Source: Bacillota bacterium (GTDB taxonomy: Bacteria; Bacillota; Clostridia; Lachnospirales; Cellulosilyticaceae). From it: 61,551 nucleotides of DNA. Shown piece after piece: positions 1 through 8,326 of the stretch. The notes beneath the pieces are model-generated. The model was not told where the DNA came from, did no database searches, and worked only from the letters and a program-made list of their open reading frames with translations. The translations under genes were made by a program, and so were the position numbers. The stretch covers positions 1 to 61,551 of the forward strand of contig JAEYPM010000035.1 in NCBI GenBank assembly GCA_023410675.1. The letters are read 5' to 3'. Each line of letters starts with the position of its first letter. Position 1 is the first letter of the stretch.

Positions 1-1
1 A

Positions 2-934
2 GATGGAGCATTAGGAAACGTTATTAAAGGAATGGTTACAGGTAAATGGGTAAATTCTGAGTTTAAAAATGCAGTAACAACAACGTCAACAGGAACGTTA
101 ATTCCACAAGTTTTAGCTTCACAGATAATTGACCAAGCAAGGGAAATATCATTATTTACAAATGCAGGTGTTCCAGTGTTGCCAATGGAAAGTAATAACG
201 TTACAGTATCAAGGATAAAGACAGACCCAGTATTCTTATTTAAAGAAGAGGGGAAAGCTGTTACAGAAAGCACAATGGAGCTTGACGGAATAGAATTAAA
301 ATCTAAAATGATATATGGTTATGCTTACATATCATTAGAAGCAATAAAGTCAAGTAAAAACCTGGATGGAGTTATAAGGCATGCGTTTAGCCAAGCGTTA
401 GCCCAAGGTATAGATAAAGCAATGTTATACGGACAATATAACAGTACTGAGAGTGATTATGACGCGTTTGCCCCAGCTGGTATAATGAATGACACTAATA
501 TTAATACATTAGCACATGACCCAAGCAAGGGGACAATCTTTGATACAATCATTATGGGAGTAGGGAAGGTTAAAAGGGATAATTACAACCCAACTCATTT
601 AGCTATTAATGCAGCAACAGAAGAAAGCATTTCTACTTTAAAGGATGACTACGGACAATACTTGATTCCACCATCTACATATACATCATTAAATAAAGTC
701 GTTACTAATCAGCTCTCAGATGATGAAACAAACGGAAGCGAAGCATTAGTATTTGACCCTAACAGTATGTTAATAGGTGTACAGGAAAACATAAACATAA
801 AATTGTTTGAGCAAGACACAGAGTGTATAAAAAAAGGGTTAGTATGTTTTAGAATATATAGCATGATTGATTGTGTTGTAACGCAACCGAAGGCAATATG
901 CAAAATAACAGAAATTAATAAACCCTCTTTATAA
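2..934 (+). CDS. Phage major capsid protein, HK97 family (5' end outside window)
   Basis: The reading frame is open to the left edge, so the N-terminus (probably the scaffold/delta domain and cleavage site) is missing; the ATG at 32 is internal. The visible part has the layout of an HK97-fold capsid subunit: a SLGNVIKG-like lead-in, the 'TGTLIPQVLASQIIDQAR' segment after an unstructured N-arm, a 'GVPVLPMES' strand, an E-loop-like charged stretch, then 'AFSQALAQGIDKAMLYG' and 'APAGIMND', typical of the P-domain helix and following loop of this family. It self-assembles into the icosahedral shell. No tail or head-connector genes follow; the next recognisable feature is the attachment-site scar 430 bp downstream. 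It is therefore the last gene of a prophage remnant or a capsid-encoding satellite. Confidence 0.85.
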   Translation, partial: DGALGNVIKGMVTGKWVNSEFKNAVTTTSTGTLIPQVLASQIIDQAREISLFTNAGVPVLPMESNNVTVSRIKTDPVFLFKEEGKAVTESTMELDGIELKSKMIYGYAYISLEAIKSSKNLDGVIRHAFSQALAQGIDKAMLYGQYNSTESDYDAFAPAGIMNDTNINTLAHDPSKGTIFDTIIMGVGKVKRDNYNPTHLAINAATEESISTLKDDYGQYLIPPSTYTSLNKVVTNQLSDDETNGSEALVFDPNSMLIGVQENINIKLFEQDTECIKKGLVCFRIYSMIDCVVTQPKAICKITEINKPSL

Positions 935-1128
935 AACTTATGTTATAAGGAGTTAATATATACATTCCCTGGGTATGGGGAGTAAAAGAGCATAACCAAC
1001 AGCCATAAGTAATGGCTTGAATGTAATAATTACTTACCTAAAATGCCATACAAATTCTTCATTCATTAGTGAAAAAACTTTGATAAACTTTTACTATTTA
1101 TTCATCTAATAAAAAAATCCTTTTAATT

Positions 1129-1162
1129 GATAGGGCGATAAAATTCGCTCTATCTTTTTTTT
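1129..1162 (+). terminator. Rho-independent terminator
   Basis: GATAGGGCGA (1129-1138) pairs with TCGCTCTATC (1145-1154) with one G-T pair, followed by eight T. It probably ends transcription of the capsid gene module. Confidence 0.8.
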
Positions 1163-1234
1163 GTGCGTAATTGTAGCTATCATAAAAAATGACGAAAAGC
1201 TTGATAAATCAAGTAAGCTTCATACTATAATTAG

Positions 1235-1272
1235 TGTGTAGTAAGTGTGTAGTAGATTAAAAATGTGTAGTA
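1235..1272 (+). repeat. Three direct repeats TGTGTAGTA
   Basis: Exact copies at 1235-1243, 1246-1254 and 1264-1272. The first two are offset by 11 bp, about one helical turn. They lie about 95-130 bp inside the element from the tRNA scar, where integrase arm-type or excisionase sites are often found. That role is inferred. Confidence 0.6.
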
Positions 1273-1366
1273 AAACAAGGTGTATGACAAACCTTATTTA
1301 TTAACGTTAAACACAGTATTATCAATGGTTTTAATGCAAATTATAAATATAAAAAAAGTGCTAGCT

Positions 1367-1406
1367 ACTAATCAGAATGCCGTGGGTTCGAATCCTACTG
1401 CGTGCA
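1367..1406 (+). repeat. tRNA 3'-half fragment, attachment site (attR-like)
   Basis: The stretch reads as the 3' side of an anticodon stem (TCAGA), a 5-nt variable loop, a T-arm GTGGG-TTCGAAT-CCTAC that folds correctly, and a 7-nt acceptor strand TGCGTGC with discriminator A. The sequence before it (GCTAG) does not pair as a 5' anticodon stem, so no complete tRNA is present. CTAATCAG just after the anticodon position resembles clostridial tRNA-Arg(UCU). This is what remains when an element integrates in the 3' end of a tRNA gene and restores the gene at its other end, to the left of this window. Confidence 0.75.
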
Positions 1407-1412
1407 TAAAAA

Positions 1413-1458
1413 CAGTCTCCTATAATAAGATTTAGAATATTATAGGAGACTGCTTTTT
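1413..1458 (+). terminator. Terminator of the original tRNA transcript
   Basis: A perfect 15-bp stem (1413-1427 with 1438-1452) follows directly after the tRNA fragment and ends in CTTTTTA. Its position six bases after the discriminator base supports that it belonged to the interrupted tRNA gene. Confidence 0.9.
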
Positions 1459-1547
1459 ATTATGGCAAAGAAAAGATAGGTGGATAAGAAAAAAAATTAT
1501 GGTAAAGCTATAATAAAAATCTTTTTATGAAAGTAGAGGAACAAGTT

Positions 1548-1781
1548 ATGGGAAATGTTAATAAAGAGATAGATGTAAGAGAGATTCCACCACAAGATAA
1601 ACATTCTAAAATTTTTAAAGCCATTGAAGCATTACAATCAGAAGAAACATTGGAAATCATCAATGATCATGACCCAAAGCCATTATATTATCAGTTAACA
1701 GCAGAATTTCCTAATATTTATGAGTGGACATACCTTGAAGAAGGACCTAGGGTATGGCGTGTTGCAATTAGAAAAAAATAG
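1548..1781 (+). CDS. DUF2249 domain protein
   Basis: A 77-residue protein made up almost wholly of a DUF2249 domain: DVREIPPQDKHSKIF near the start, then EETLEIINDHDPKPLYYQL and a C-terminal strand ending YLEEGPRVWRVAIRK. Members are small soluble proteins, often near redox, nitric-oxide or molybdenum-related genes; no enzymatic function is established that I can cite. I place the start at the ATG at 1548 because AGAGGA sits seven bases upstream. The in-frame ATG at 1527 has no ribosome binding site. It is the first host gene beyond the phage scar. Confidence 0.75.
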   Translation: MGNVNKEIDVREIPPQDKHSKIFKAIEALQSEETLEIINDHDPKPLYYQLTAEFPNIYEWTYLEEGPRVWRVAIRKK

Positions 1782-1850
1782 TATCTTTAGTATGATAATA
1801 AGCCTCTTCTTATTAGAGAAGCAGCACTTTGATAATGACTGAGTTTGCTA

Positions 1851-1882
1851 GATTAGCAATTTCTAATAAGAAGTTGCTAATC
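1851..1882. terminator. Hairpin between convergent genes, possible bidirectional terminator
   Basis: GATTAGCAA (1851-1859) pairs perfectly with TTGCTAATC (1874-1882) between the ends of two convergent genes. T-runs are weak on both sides, so termination strength is uncertain. A second, imperfect hairpin lies just upstream at about 1802-1825. Confidence 0.5.
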
Positions 1883-1885
1883 ATT

Positions 1886-2920
1886 TTAGTGCATATAAAA
1901 ACGTAGTTCATGTTCATTAACAAAACTAAAAACAGATTTGCTTCTAAATTTAGTGAATCCTATAAGATTAACGTCTTCTGCGTTAATATACATTCGATCA
2001 TTAGTTATTACTACAAGTGTAGAAAGTATGATATCTTCACCTTTTACATATCTTGGTTGGCCATCAACAATGAAACACCATTCTTCTTGAAGTTTATTAC
2101 TTCCAGCAGTAAAAATTAGACGCCTTGAGCCCTGATTAATAATAAGACGTTTGTTATTGGTATCAAAAACCTTTTTTCCTTCTAAAGCATTACATGCAGG
2201 AACCATAATATTGCCATGTGTATCTCTATAAGGAGAAGAACTGATTGTATATTCTGCAACGAGCTCTGTTGATAAGCAAACTACCTCCATTTCTTTTACT
2301 TTGTTTGAATTAATTGAAAGAACTACATAGTTATAGCAGTGTGAGGGACCTGAGAGTTCAAGAAAGTTAGGCATGATTATACTTGTATTATTATAGTCTC
2401 CTAAAGCTGATCCACTTAATTTAATAGTCGCATTATTTGGATATGGTGATATGTCAACAGGCCCGATTATAAGATTATTGATACTCAAGGATGCTGGCTG
2501 ATTATTTTTACGATGCACATGAAGCTTAATTCCTTTTTCATATTGTTCTATACTTTTTATTTCTATGGCATCATTAGTTATAATACGTGGTTGCCCTCCA
2601 ATAGGGACATCTTTAGTAACTATATCTGTAAGAGTGTAATTACCATTGTCATCATAATTTCTTTTAGACACAGTTGTAATTATCTGTATGTTGAGCTCAC
2701 CATCTTTAAGAGCTAAAGGAATATTTTCTGTAAAAAATAACTGTACATTAGCTTTTTGATTCATAAGTCTTATACGAAAATAGGGAATATCAGCTTGAAA
2801 ATGAGCGAGTATAGGCTGCTTTTGAGCTTCGATCTTTTCCTCAGCAAATAATGGAAAAGAAAATTGAAATAGAGATAAAATCATAATTATAAATAGTAAT
2901 TTTTTTAATTTTGTATTCAT
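1886..2920 (-). CDS. Secreted protein with C-terminal stalk (Cu-amine-oxidase-N-like) domain
   Basis: A signal peptide is clear (KLKKL, hydrophobic core, cleavage near LFAEE). The middle, about residues 30-200, is beta-rich and unrecognised. The last ~120 residues look like the stalk/copper-amine-oxidase-N1-like domain common in clostridial surface proteins: 'GNIMVPACNALEGKKVFDTN' followed by 'RRLIFTAGSNK' and a late 'DRMYINAEDVNLIGF' strand pair. It is probably exported and attached to or displayed on the cell wall. TAGGAGGATACA precedes the ATG. It is transcribed alone, convergent with the DUF2249 gene and divergent from the lipoprotein gene. Confidence 0.6.
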   Translation of the reverse strand: MNTKLKKLLFIIMILSLFQFSFPLFAEEKIEAQKQPILAHFQADIPYFRIRLMNQKANVQLFFTENIPLALKDGELNIQIITTVSKRNYDDNGNYTLTDIVTKDVPIGGQPRIITNDAIEIKSIEQYEKGIKLHVHRKNNQPASLSINNLIIGPVDISPYPNNATIKLSGSALGDYNNTSIIMPNFLELSGPSHCYNYVVLSINSNKVKEMEVVCLSTELVAEYTISSSPYRDTHGNIMVPACNALEGKKVFDTNNKRLIINQGSRRLIFTAGSNKLQEEWCFIVDGQPRYVKGEDIILSTLVVITNDRMYINAEDVNLIGFTKFRSKSVFSFVNEHELRFYMH

Positions 2921-3222
2921 TGTATCCTCCTATATGAAATAAAATTTTAATTTTTCTTTACTATATTTATTTTTGCACAATGTAAAAATAATTTCCACAA
3001 TTTTAGCCGTTTAGTTTCCTACAACTTTATAACAATATTACATATATATTAAGAAGGTGTTAAAAATATGACAAAAATATATCATTTAAGTATTTTGGAC
3101 AGTATACAGTAAGGTGTGATAAGATAAAATAGTATAAAAGGTATTAAATATTAAGATAATTAAATACACCATGAGAAGAAATTGAGGTGTTAGATAGTTA
3201 ATGATAGGATGGGTGAAACAAA
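2921..3222. other. Divergent intergenic region
   Basis: An AT-rich spacer between two divergent export genes. It must hold both promoters, but I see no -35/-10 pair good enough to call on either strand and no stable hairpin. Confidence 0.5.
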
Positions 3223-4299
3223 ATGTATACTGTTAAAAGGCTAGCTATATATCTAGCAATGATTGTATTATTATGTAGTATCTTCTTAGGATGTTCAAAA
3301 GTAGCGAGTAGATCTCAAGATTCTTTATCAACAGGGATTAGCCTTGACTCTATAGATCAAAATCAAAAAGATCAAGAGGAGGAAGTAGCAGATAGCCATG
3401 CAAGTGGAAATGAATCTTTGCCAAATCCTTCAAAACTAGAATCATGGGTAGGGGAATATAGTTTTTCTGAATCTTCTCCTCCAGATCAAAATATAGAGTA
3501 TTTTATTAGTATCAATCAAGATAATAATCAGTATTACGCTCAAATAATTATTGATGGATTTCAAACAATGCAAAGGCTAAAGGCTAGGGTATTAGGAGAT
3601 GAAAATTACATACAGTTAATATTTGAGAAGTACCTGCCAGATAACTTATTTGAACTCTATGACAAAGGTGATCTTCTTCTGAGATTAAAAAGAGAAAATG
3701 AAGAGATATACACTTTTTGGGAAAAAATGAATCCTATGCTTGATAGTAATAGGCAATCAGGTCAAATTTGTTTTTTAAGTAACACAGATAATAATTTAGG
3801 CAATAATTCAGACAATAATTCAGACAATAGTAACCATGAAGATCTATTGACGGAGTATATGCAAGGGGAGTTAATTGGTATATGGCATGCTTCACCTTCA
3901 GTAGGGGCTGGGTACAGTGAGAGATTCTTTTTCTACGAGGATGGTACATTTAGATTTTGCTATAGTCAATATGATGAGGAAAAGCGTATATTAGATATGG
4001 CAGGAAGCTGGACTGTGAAAGGGAAACAATTAATTCTTTCAATTACACAGGAGACTGTGTTAGTTGGGGGAGAACTAGCTGAACCCTCACCTTCATCAAC
4101 ATCAAAATATAGCATAGTTAATGCAACGAAGGAGAAAAGAGTTTATGATTCACCAAAAACTATTGAATACACTTTGGGGAAACTTGAAGAGGATAAAGAG
4201 GACACAGATGGACTTATTTATAGAATCAAGCTATTGATCAATGGGCAATATTATTGGAGGATTAGCCTAGATCCATATAGTGAAAATTATAGTGAATAA
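3223..4299 (+). CDS. Putative lipoprotein of unknown function
   Basis: A type II signal peptide with lipobox LGC (Cys about residue 24) predicts lipid anchoring on the outer face of the membrane. After a polar linker, residues ~75-180 contain a beta-rich stretch ('WVGEYSFSESSPPDQNIEYF'). A low-complexity Asn/Asp spacer with a repeated NNSD unit follows at about residues 190-205. A second beta-rich part has the look of a small lipocalin-type or DUF repeat ('LIGIWHASPSVG', 'GSWTVKGKQLILSI'). The two halves both begin with a W-G-x-Y/W-H type motif and could be related. I do not recognise the family. It stands alone with its own terminator. Confidence 0.7.
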   Translation: MYTVKRLAIYLAMIVLLCSIFLGCSKVASRSQDSLSTGISLDSIDQNQKDQEEEVADSHASGNESLPNPSKLESWVGEYSFSESSPPDQNIEYFISINQDNNQYYAQIIIDGFQTMQRLKARVLGDENYIQLIFEKYLPDNLFELYDKGDLLLRLKRENEEIYTFWEKMNPMLDSNRQSGQICFLSNTDNNLGNNSDNNSDNSNHEDLLTEYMQGELIGIWHASPSVGAGYSERFFFYEDGTFRFCYSQYDEEKRILDMAGSWTVKGKQLILSITQETVLVGGELAEPSPSSTSKYSIVNATKEKRVYDSPKTIEYTLGKLEEDKEDTDGLIYRIKLLINGQYYWRISLDPYSENYSE

Positions 4300-4313
4300 C
4301 ATAATAGTGAAGA

Positions 4314-4345
4314 AGCATAGGAAGAGTAGTACTCCTATGCTTTTT
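4314..4345 (+). terminator. Terminator of the lipoprotein gene
   Basis: AGCATAGGA (4314-4322) pairs with TCCTATGCT (4333-4341), followed by TTTTT. Confidence 0.85.
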
Positions 4346-4549
4346 ATTTTGCTAATAGATACTTTTACATAAACTAAAATGATACTTGACATACTACATA
4401 TAGAATTCACATGTCAGCATCTAAATTATATTCTGAGAATTCATTGGGAGAAATAACTTTATGATAATAGAAACAGTGAATTCATTTTAAGAAACTACAT
4501 TTAGGTATATTATGTAATTTTATTTTACTTAGAAGGAGATGAGGATAAG

Positions 4550-7500
4550 ATAAAATTTGAAGGATATAAATATAAATTTAGCTTAAATGCATCTCATAGT
4601 CTTTCTATTAATAAAAAAGTGGCAACTTCTCATGCACATACCTTTGAACTCACACTATTTATAGAGGTGAAAAAAGAGAATTTTTATCTTTATGATGAAA
4701 TTGAAAGTGTCGTTTATGATTGTTTAATGCCCTATGAATATAAAGAGTTAGAGGAAGTAGAACCTTTTGATCAAATAGAAGCGACTCTTGAAAATATGGG
4801 GAATGTTTTTTTTAGTAAACTAGACATAGCTTTAGAAGCTTTTTCCTTTCATCTTATTAAGCTAGAAATAAGTGAAACACCTTCAAGAGTATATATTGTT
4901 AGCCCCTATGATAAAAGATTAGATAACGAAGAGACAAAACGTTTACTGATAGAAAATATCTTAACGCGTGCATCAAATGCAGTAATGGAAGATGCCTTAA
5001 ATACTAATCAAATACTTAAGAACACGCCTTCTTCCAATCAATCTGAGATTAAAAGGAAGATTAAAAATGATGAGGAAAAAGATAACCGACCATATAACCA
5101 GACAGATGATGCAGAATCAAATATCAATAATAATACAGAAGCAAGTATCAGCAATAGTACAGAAGAAAATATCGATAGCAATGCAGAAGTCAATAACAAG
5201 AATAATGCAGGAATAAATATCAATGATAATACAGAAGTAAGTAATAAGAATGATACACATACAGGTGTAAATAAATCTAAGCATCATTCAAGTAACCTTG
5301 TTATAAAAGCATTATCTGCTGTTTTATTTTTAGCAACCTTAGCGTCTTTTTTATTAAGTTATATCAAACAAATAGAAGGAGCTCCATGGGGAGCAGATAT
5401 ATATGGACATATTTTTAAGGGCGATTTAGTGTATCAAGGGATAAAGCAAGGTAATATTTATCCTCTGTTTACAGAGTTTTGGTACAACGGGGTACAACCC
5501 TTTAGGTATTGGGGGCCCATTCCTTATTACATTTTTGCTGGTTGTGAGGCCTTGGCTAAAGGGGATGTTTATGAAGGATATTATTTATTTATAGCAGTTA
5601 CTTTTTTTATCGGAGCAATAGGTTGGCTATTATGGGGAATTAAGAACAATAGAATATTCCTTTCATTAATTCTTGGGATACTTTGGTTTTTTATGCCAGA
5701 TAATTTAAGAGTATTTTTTTCTGAAGGGAATATTCCAAGAATAGTCATTACAGCTACTTTTCCTTATTTCCTATTTTTCCTATGGGCATTCGTTGAGGAT
5801 AGACAAAAAAAGGCAGCTTTAGGTGTTGTTCTTGTTTTTAGTATCAGTATTTTAAGCCATTTAATGATTGCAGCAATGATAGGAATTGCAACATTTATTT
5901 TTCTGCTTTGCTATGGGCTTATTTGCAAGAAAATAAGAGGATCGATTCAAATTATTACAATGATGCTGATGGCGTTTCTAATCTGTGGTATTTGGGTCTA
6001 CCCTGCCTTAAAGGGAGGACTGGTTTCTATGGACAAAGAAGCAACCTCAGAGGTAATGAGGCAGCTCAGTGTACCTTTTACGATATCCTTAAATCCTTTT
6101 TTAAGGCTTAAGAATACAGGATATTTTTATTATGGCTTATCTATTTTACTCATTTCTGTGATAGGGGTTATAGCCTCATATAAAAAAAGTCAGCCCGGTT
6201 TTATTACAACACTCATCATTTTTTTAGGAACCACTACAGCGTTTATTCCTTTTTTAATCAAGCTTCCTTTAAATCAACTTTTGTGGATGATGCGTTTTAC
6301 GCCAATGGCGTATGGATTTTTCCTAATGGCAATTTTTAATTGGAAAAGATGTAAAAAGCTAGTTTTAGCAAGTATTTTGTTATTACTTATTCTTGATAGC
6401 AGTCTATCATTTAATTTGCCTTACTATACAGATGAAAAACCCAAGAAGATTACACAGGTTTTAGATGAAGCAAAAAGGATTACCAAACAAAGAATTTTAC
6501 TCCTTGACAATAGCCTGTTTGGTTCATACCCTTCTTATTATTTAGGAAGTGAAGGAAAAAGAGTTCCTTATGCGTATGGATGGGCATGGCAGGGAGCAGC
6601 TACAGCAAAGAATATAGTCCTTCTTAATACGGCAGTAGAAAGAGGCTATTATAACTATATGTTTGATCGGGCAATTGAGATGGGGTGTGATACGCTCATT
6701 ATAAGAAAAGCATCCTTAATGCATACAAAAGACAAGTGGAAAGACTTAAGAAAGTCAGCTCAGCTTTCTGGCTATAGTTTATATAAAGAGACACCTGAAA
6801 GCTATATTATTCATAGAGATATAGAACATGAATTTGGTGTTGTTACAGACTATGAAGGGTTATGTATAGGACGCTTCGCAGCAGATATTCCCCTTTTGTA
6901 TCCTTACTTTGAACACGGAGACTCATGGAATATTGAAGATTATTCTCTCACAGAGCTTAGTCAATATAAGGTCATATTTTTATCTGATTTTAACTACTAC
7001 AGTCGCGAAAATGCCGAGAATATACTTACTTGGCTTAGTGAAAAAGGAGTTAAAATTATCATTGACATGAATAGGATTCCAGCAGATACAGAAACTAATC
7101 GTATGAAATTTTTAGGGGTTCATGCACAGCCTATTACTTTTTATAAAGAGTTTGGCGATTTGTTTTTTAATGGAAAGACTTATAATAGTAAAGGGTTTAT
7201 CAAGCAATATGAAGCCTGGAATACGGTTTATCTAGATAATCTTGATGAAATAACAGGATTTTTATGGATGAACAACCAAAAGCTCGCTTTTGCAGGGAAA
7301 AAGGAGTACGATAACATTACTTTTTTAGGTTTTAACCTTATGTTTCATGCCATGACAAATGAGGATGAAGTGGTGAAAAGGCTTCTTAGTCAAGTAATAG
7401 GCGTAGAAGAATTCTGGCTACCAAAGAGAGAACTTGCATTGGTTGATATTCAGCATAAAAATAACGCTATCAATATATTCTCTACTAAAGATCATGTAAA

Positions 7501-7699
7501 TACTACACTAGCTTTTTTAGATGCATATAAAAGCACAGATTTAGTATGGAAACGCAATAATTTACTTCATGTCAATAAAGGCGAGACAAAGATAAAAATT
7601 ATCTATCCTTACTTATTGGAAGGGATAGTAATTTCTTTAATGGGAATGATTGTATTTACAATAGTATTTACTGCAATAGACAAGCGAAGGGACGACTAG
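4550..7699 (+). CDS. PTPS-like domain fused to GT-C-like membrane protein (PTPS_related, PF10131 type)
   Basis: First gene of the XrtG locus. Residues ~1-125 are a 6-pyruvoyl/6-carboxytetrahydropterin-synthase-like domain with the zinc triad H16, H28, H30 and Glu109 in 'SETPSR', but no catalytic Cys before the HxH. A charged, Asn-rich linker with six 8-residue repeats follows, then about ten membrane segments. The first is followed by the PTPS_related signature ('PWGADIYGHIFKGDL', 'PFRYWGPIPYYIFAG'), which resembles GT-C glycosyltransferase loops. A large extracytoplasmic domain and a last TM before KRRDD end the protein. The frame contains no ATG, GTG or TTG before a GTG at 4619, which would delete H16. 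I start at ATA 4550, which aligns residue-for-residue with the TTG start of the free paralogue at 12297. AGAAGGAG lies 11 bases upstream. Confidence 0.8.
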   Translation: MKFEGYKYKFSLNASHSLSINKKVATSHAHTFELTLFIEVKKENFYLYDEIESVVYDCLMPYEYKELEEVEPFDQIEATLENMGNVFFSKLDIALEAFSFHLIKLEISETPSRVYIVSPYDKRLDNEETKRLLIENILTRASNAVMEDALNTNQILKNTPSSNQSEIKRKIKNDEEKDNRPYNQTDDAESNINNNTEASISNSTEENIDSNAEVNNKNNAGININDNTEVSNKNDTHTGVNKSKHHSSNLVIKALSAVLFLATLASFLLSYIKQIEGAPWGADIYGHIFKGDLVYQGIKQGNIYPLFTEFWYNGVQPFRYWGPIPYYIFAGCEALAKGDVYEGYYLFIAVTFFIGAIGWLLWGIKNNRIFLSLILGILWFFMPDNLRVFFSEGNIPRIVITATFPYFLFFLWAFVEDRQKKAALGVVLVFSISILSHLMIAAMIGIATFIFLLCYGLICKKIRGSIQIITMMLMAFLICGIWVYPALKGGLVSMDKEATSEVMRQLSVPFTISLNPFLRLKNTGYFYYGLSILLISVIGVIASYKKSQPGFITTLIIFLGTTTAFIPFLIKLPLNQLLWMMRFTPMAYGFFLMAIFNWKRCKKLVLASILLLLILDSSLSFNLPYYTDEKPKKITQVLDEAKRITKQRILLLDNSLFGSYPSYYLGSEGKRVPYAYGWAWQGAATAKNIVLLNTAVERGYYNYMFDRAIEMGCDTLIIRKASLMHTKDKWKDLRKSAQLSGYSLYKETPESYIIHRDIEHEFGVVTDYEGLCIGRFAADIPLLYPYFEHGDSWNIEDYSLTELSQYKVIFLSDFNYYSRENAENILTWLSEKGVKIIIDMNRIPADTETNRMKFLGVHAQPITFYKEFGDLFFNGKTYNSKGFIKQYEAWNTVYLDNLDEITGFLWMNNQKLAFAGKKEYDNITFLGFNLMFHAMTNEDEVVKRLLSQVIGVEEFWLPKRELALVDIQHKNNAINIFSTKDHVNTTLAFLDAYKSTDLVWKRNNLLHVNKGETKIKIIYPYLLEGIVISLMGMIVFTIVFTAIDKRRDD
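5123..5266 (+). repeat. Six 24-bp tandem repeats in the coding sequence
   Basis: Units begin at 5123, 5147, 5171, 5195, 5219 and 5243 and encode variants of INNNTEAS (ISNSTEEN, IDSNAEVN, NKNNAGIN, INDNTEVS, NKNDTHTG). They form a flexible cytoplasmic linker between the PTPS-like domain and the first membrane segment. The unit length keeps frame, so copy number can change without breaking the gene. Confidence 0.85.
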
Positions 7700-8326
7700 A
7701 TGATAAAGATTACAATAGGACTACTTGCGTATATCACAATACTTTTAAGTTATCAAATAACTTATGCAGCACGAATTGATATTAATTTAGATGGCAATTT
7801 TGACGATTGGGTGGATAAACCACAAACACAGCTCAGTTATTCATGGAATCATGAAGGGCAGGTGCATACACTCAAATGGCATATGGATGAGGATAATCTG
7901 TATTTATACATTAAAATGGGCACAAGAGGAGGACAAAGTCTAAATTATTACAACATTAATTATTCTGTAGATGATGGCACAATAAGGCAGTTAGCCTTAT
8001 CACCAGATGCTCCAAGGACAGGAAGAATAAGTATTATTGATCTTAGCGAATACTCAGTGCTTAGTACAGATGGATATGTTGTAAGAGGAAATAATAACGA
8101 TGGGAAAAGTAGTGATGAGGCAGAATTTAGAATACCTTTATCAACCTTTAGAAAAGATGGAAATAATGAAATATTTAACCTAAGATTAGCATTTCCTAAC
8201 TTAGGTGATGAAGATATTGTATTTGAAGCTGGAAGTACTTTTCCCTATATGACAGTAATTTTAAGCGTAGTTGTGGCTTCGCTAGGAATGCTTATTTACA
8301 AGAGGAAGAAAAGAGATAGGCCATGA
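7700..8326 (+). CDS. Firmicu-CTERM-type secreted protein, probable XrtG substrate
   Basis: A 208-residue protein with an N-terminal signal peptide (cleavage near TYAAR), a beta-rich central domain ('IDINLDGNFDDWVDKP', 'WHMDEDNLYLYIKM') of the carbohydrate-binding-like type often seen in surface proteins, and a C-terminal tripartite tail. The tail is a short polar motif (VFEAGSTFP), a hydrophobic helix and a basic end KRKKRDRP. Such tails (Firmicu-CTERM) are the processing signals for exosortase G, which is encoded by the next gene. The start follows the stop of the upstream gene without a gap and the end overlaps xrtG by 4 bp, so all three are cotranscribed. It is the only protein in the locus with this tail. 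Confidence 0.7.
   Translation: MIKITIGLLAYITILLSYQITYAARIDINLDGNFDDWVDKPQTQLSYSWNHEGQVHTLKWHMDEDNLYLYIKMGTRGGQSLNYYNINYSVDDGTIRQLALSPDAPRTGRISIIDLSEYSVLSTDGYVVRGNNNDGKSSDEAEFRIPLSTFRKDGNNEIFNLRLAFPNLGDEDIVFEAGSTFPYMTVILSVVVASLGMLIYKRKKRDRP

Larger units (their letters stand above)
935..1547. other. Phage-side flank and attachment region, no confident gene
   Basis: There is no ORF of note between the capsid gene and the DUF2249 gene. The stretch holds a hairpin with a T-run (1129-1162), three copies of a 9-bp direct repeat (1235-1272), a tRNA 3' fragment (1367-1406) and the tRNA's own terminator (1413-1458). A short in-frame stretch after the AAGGAG at about 946 ends at a stop near 1004 and has no normal start codon; I do not call it. 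Confidence 0.6.

Noticed and set aside
1367..1406. Complete tRNA gene
   Set aside because: The D-arm and 5' acceptor strand are missing and the bases before the fragment do not pair.
4403..4484. Three GAATTCA sites upstream of the XrtG locus, with similar sites in other spacers
   Set aside because: GAATTC is expected about once per 3 kb at this base composition, the spacing is irregular and no longer motif is shared.
5123..5266. CRISPR-like repeat array
   Set aside because: Units are contiguous, without spacers, in frame and encode a low-complexity linker.
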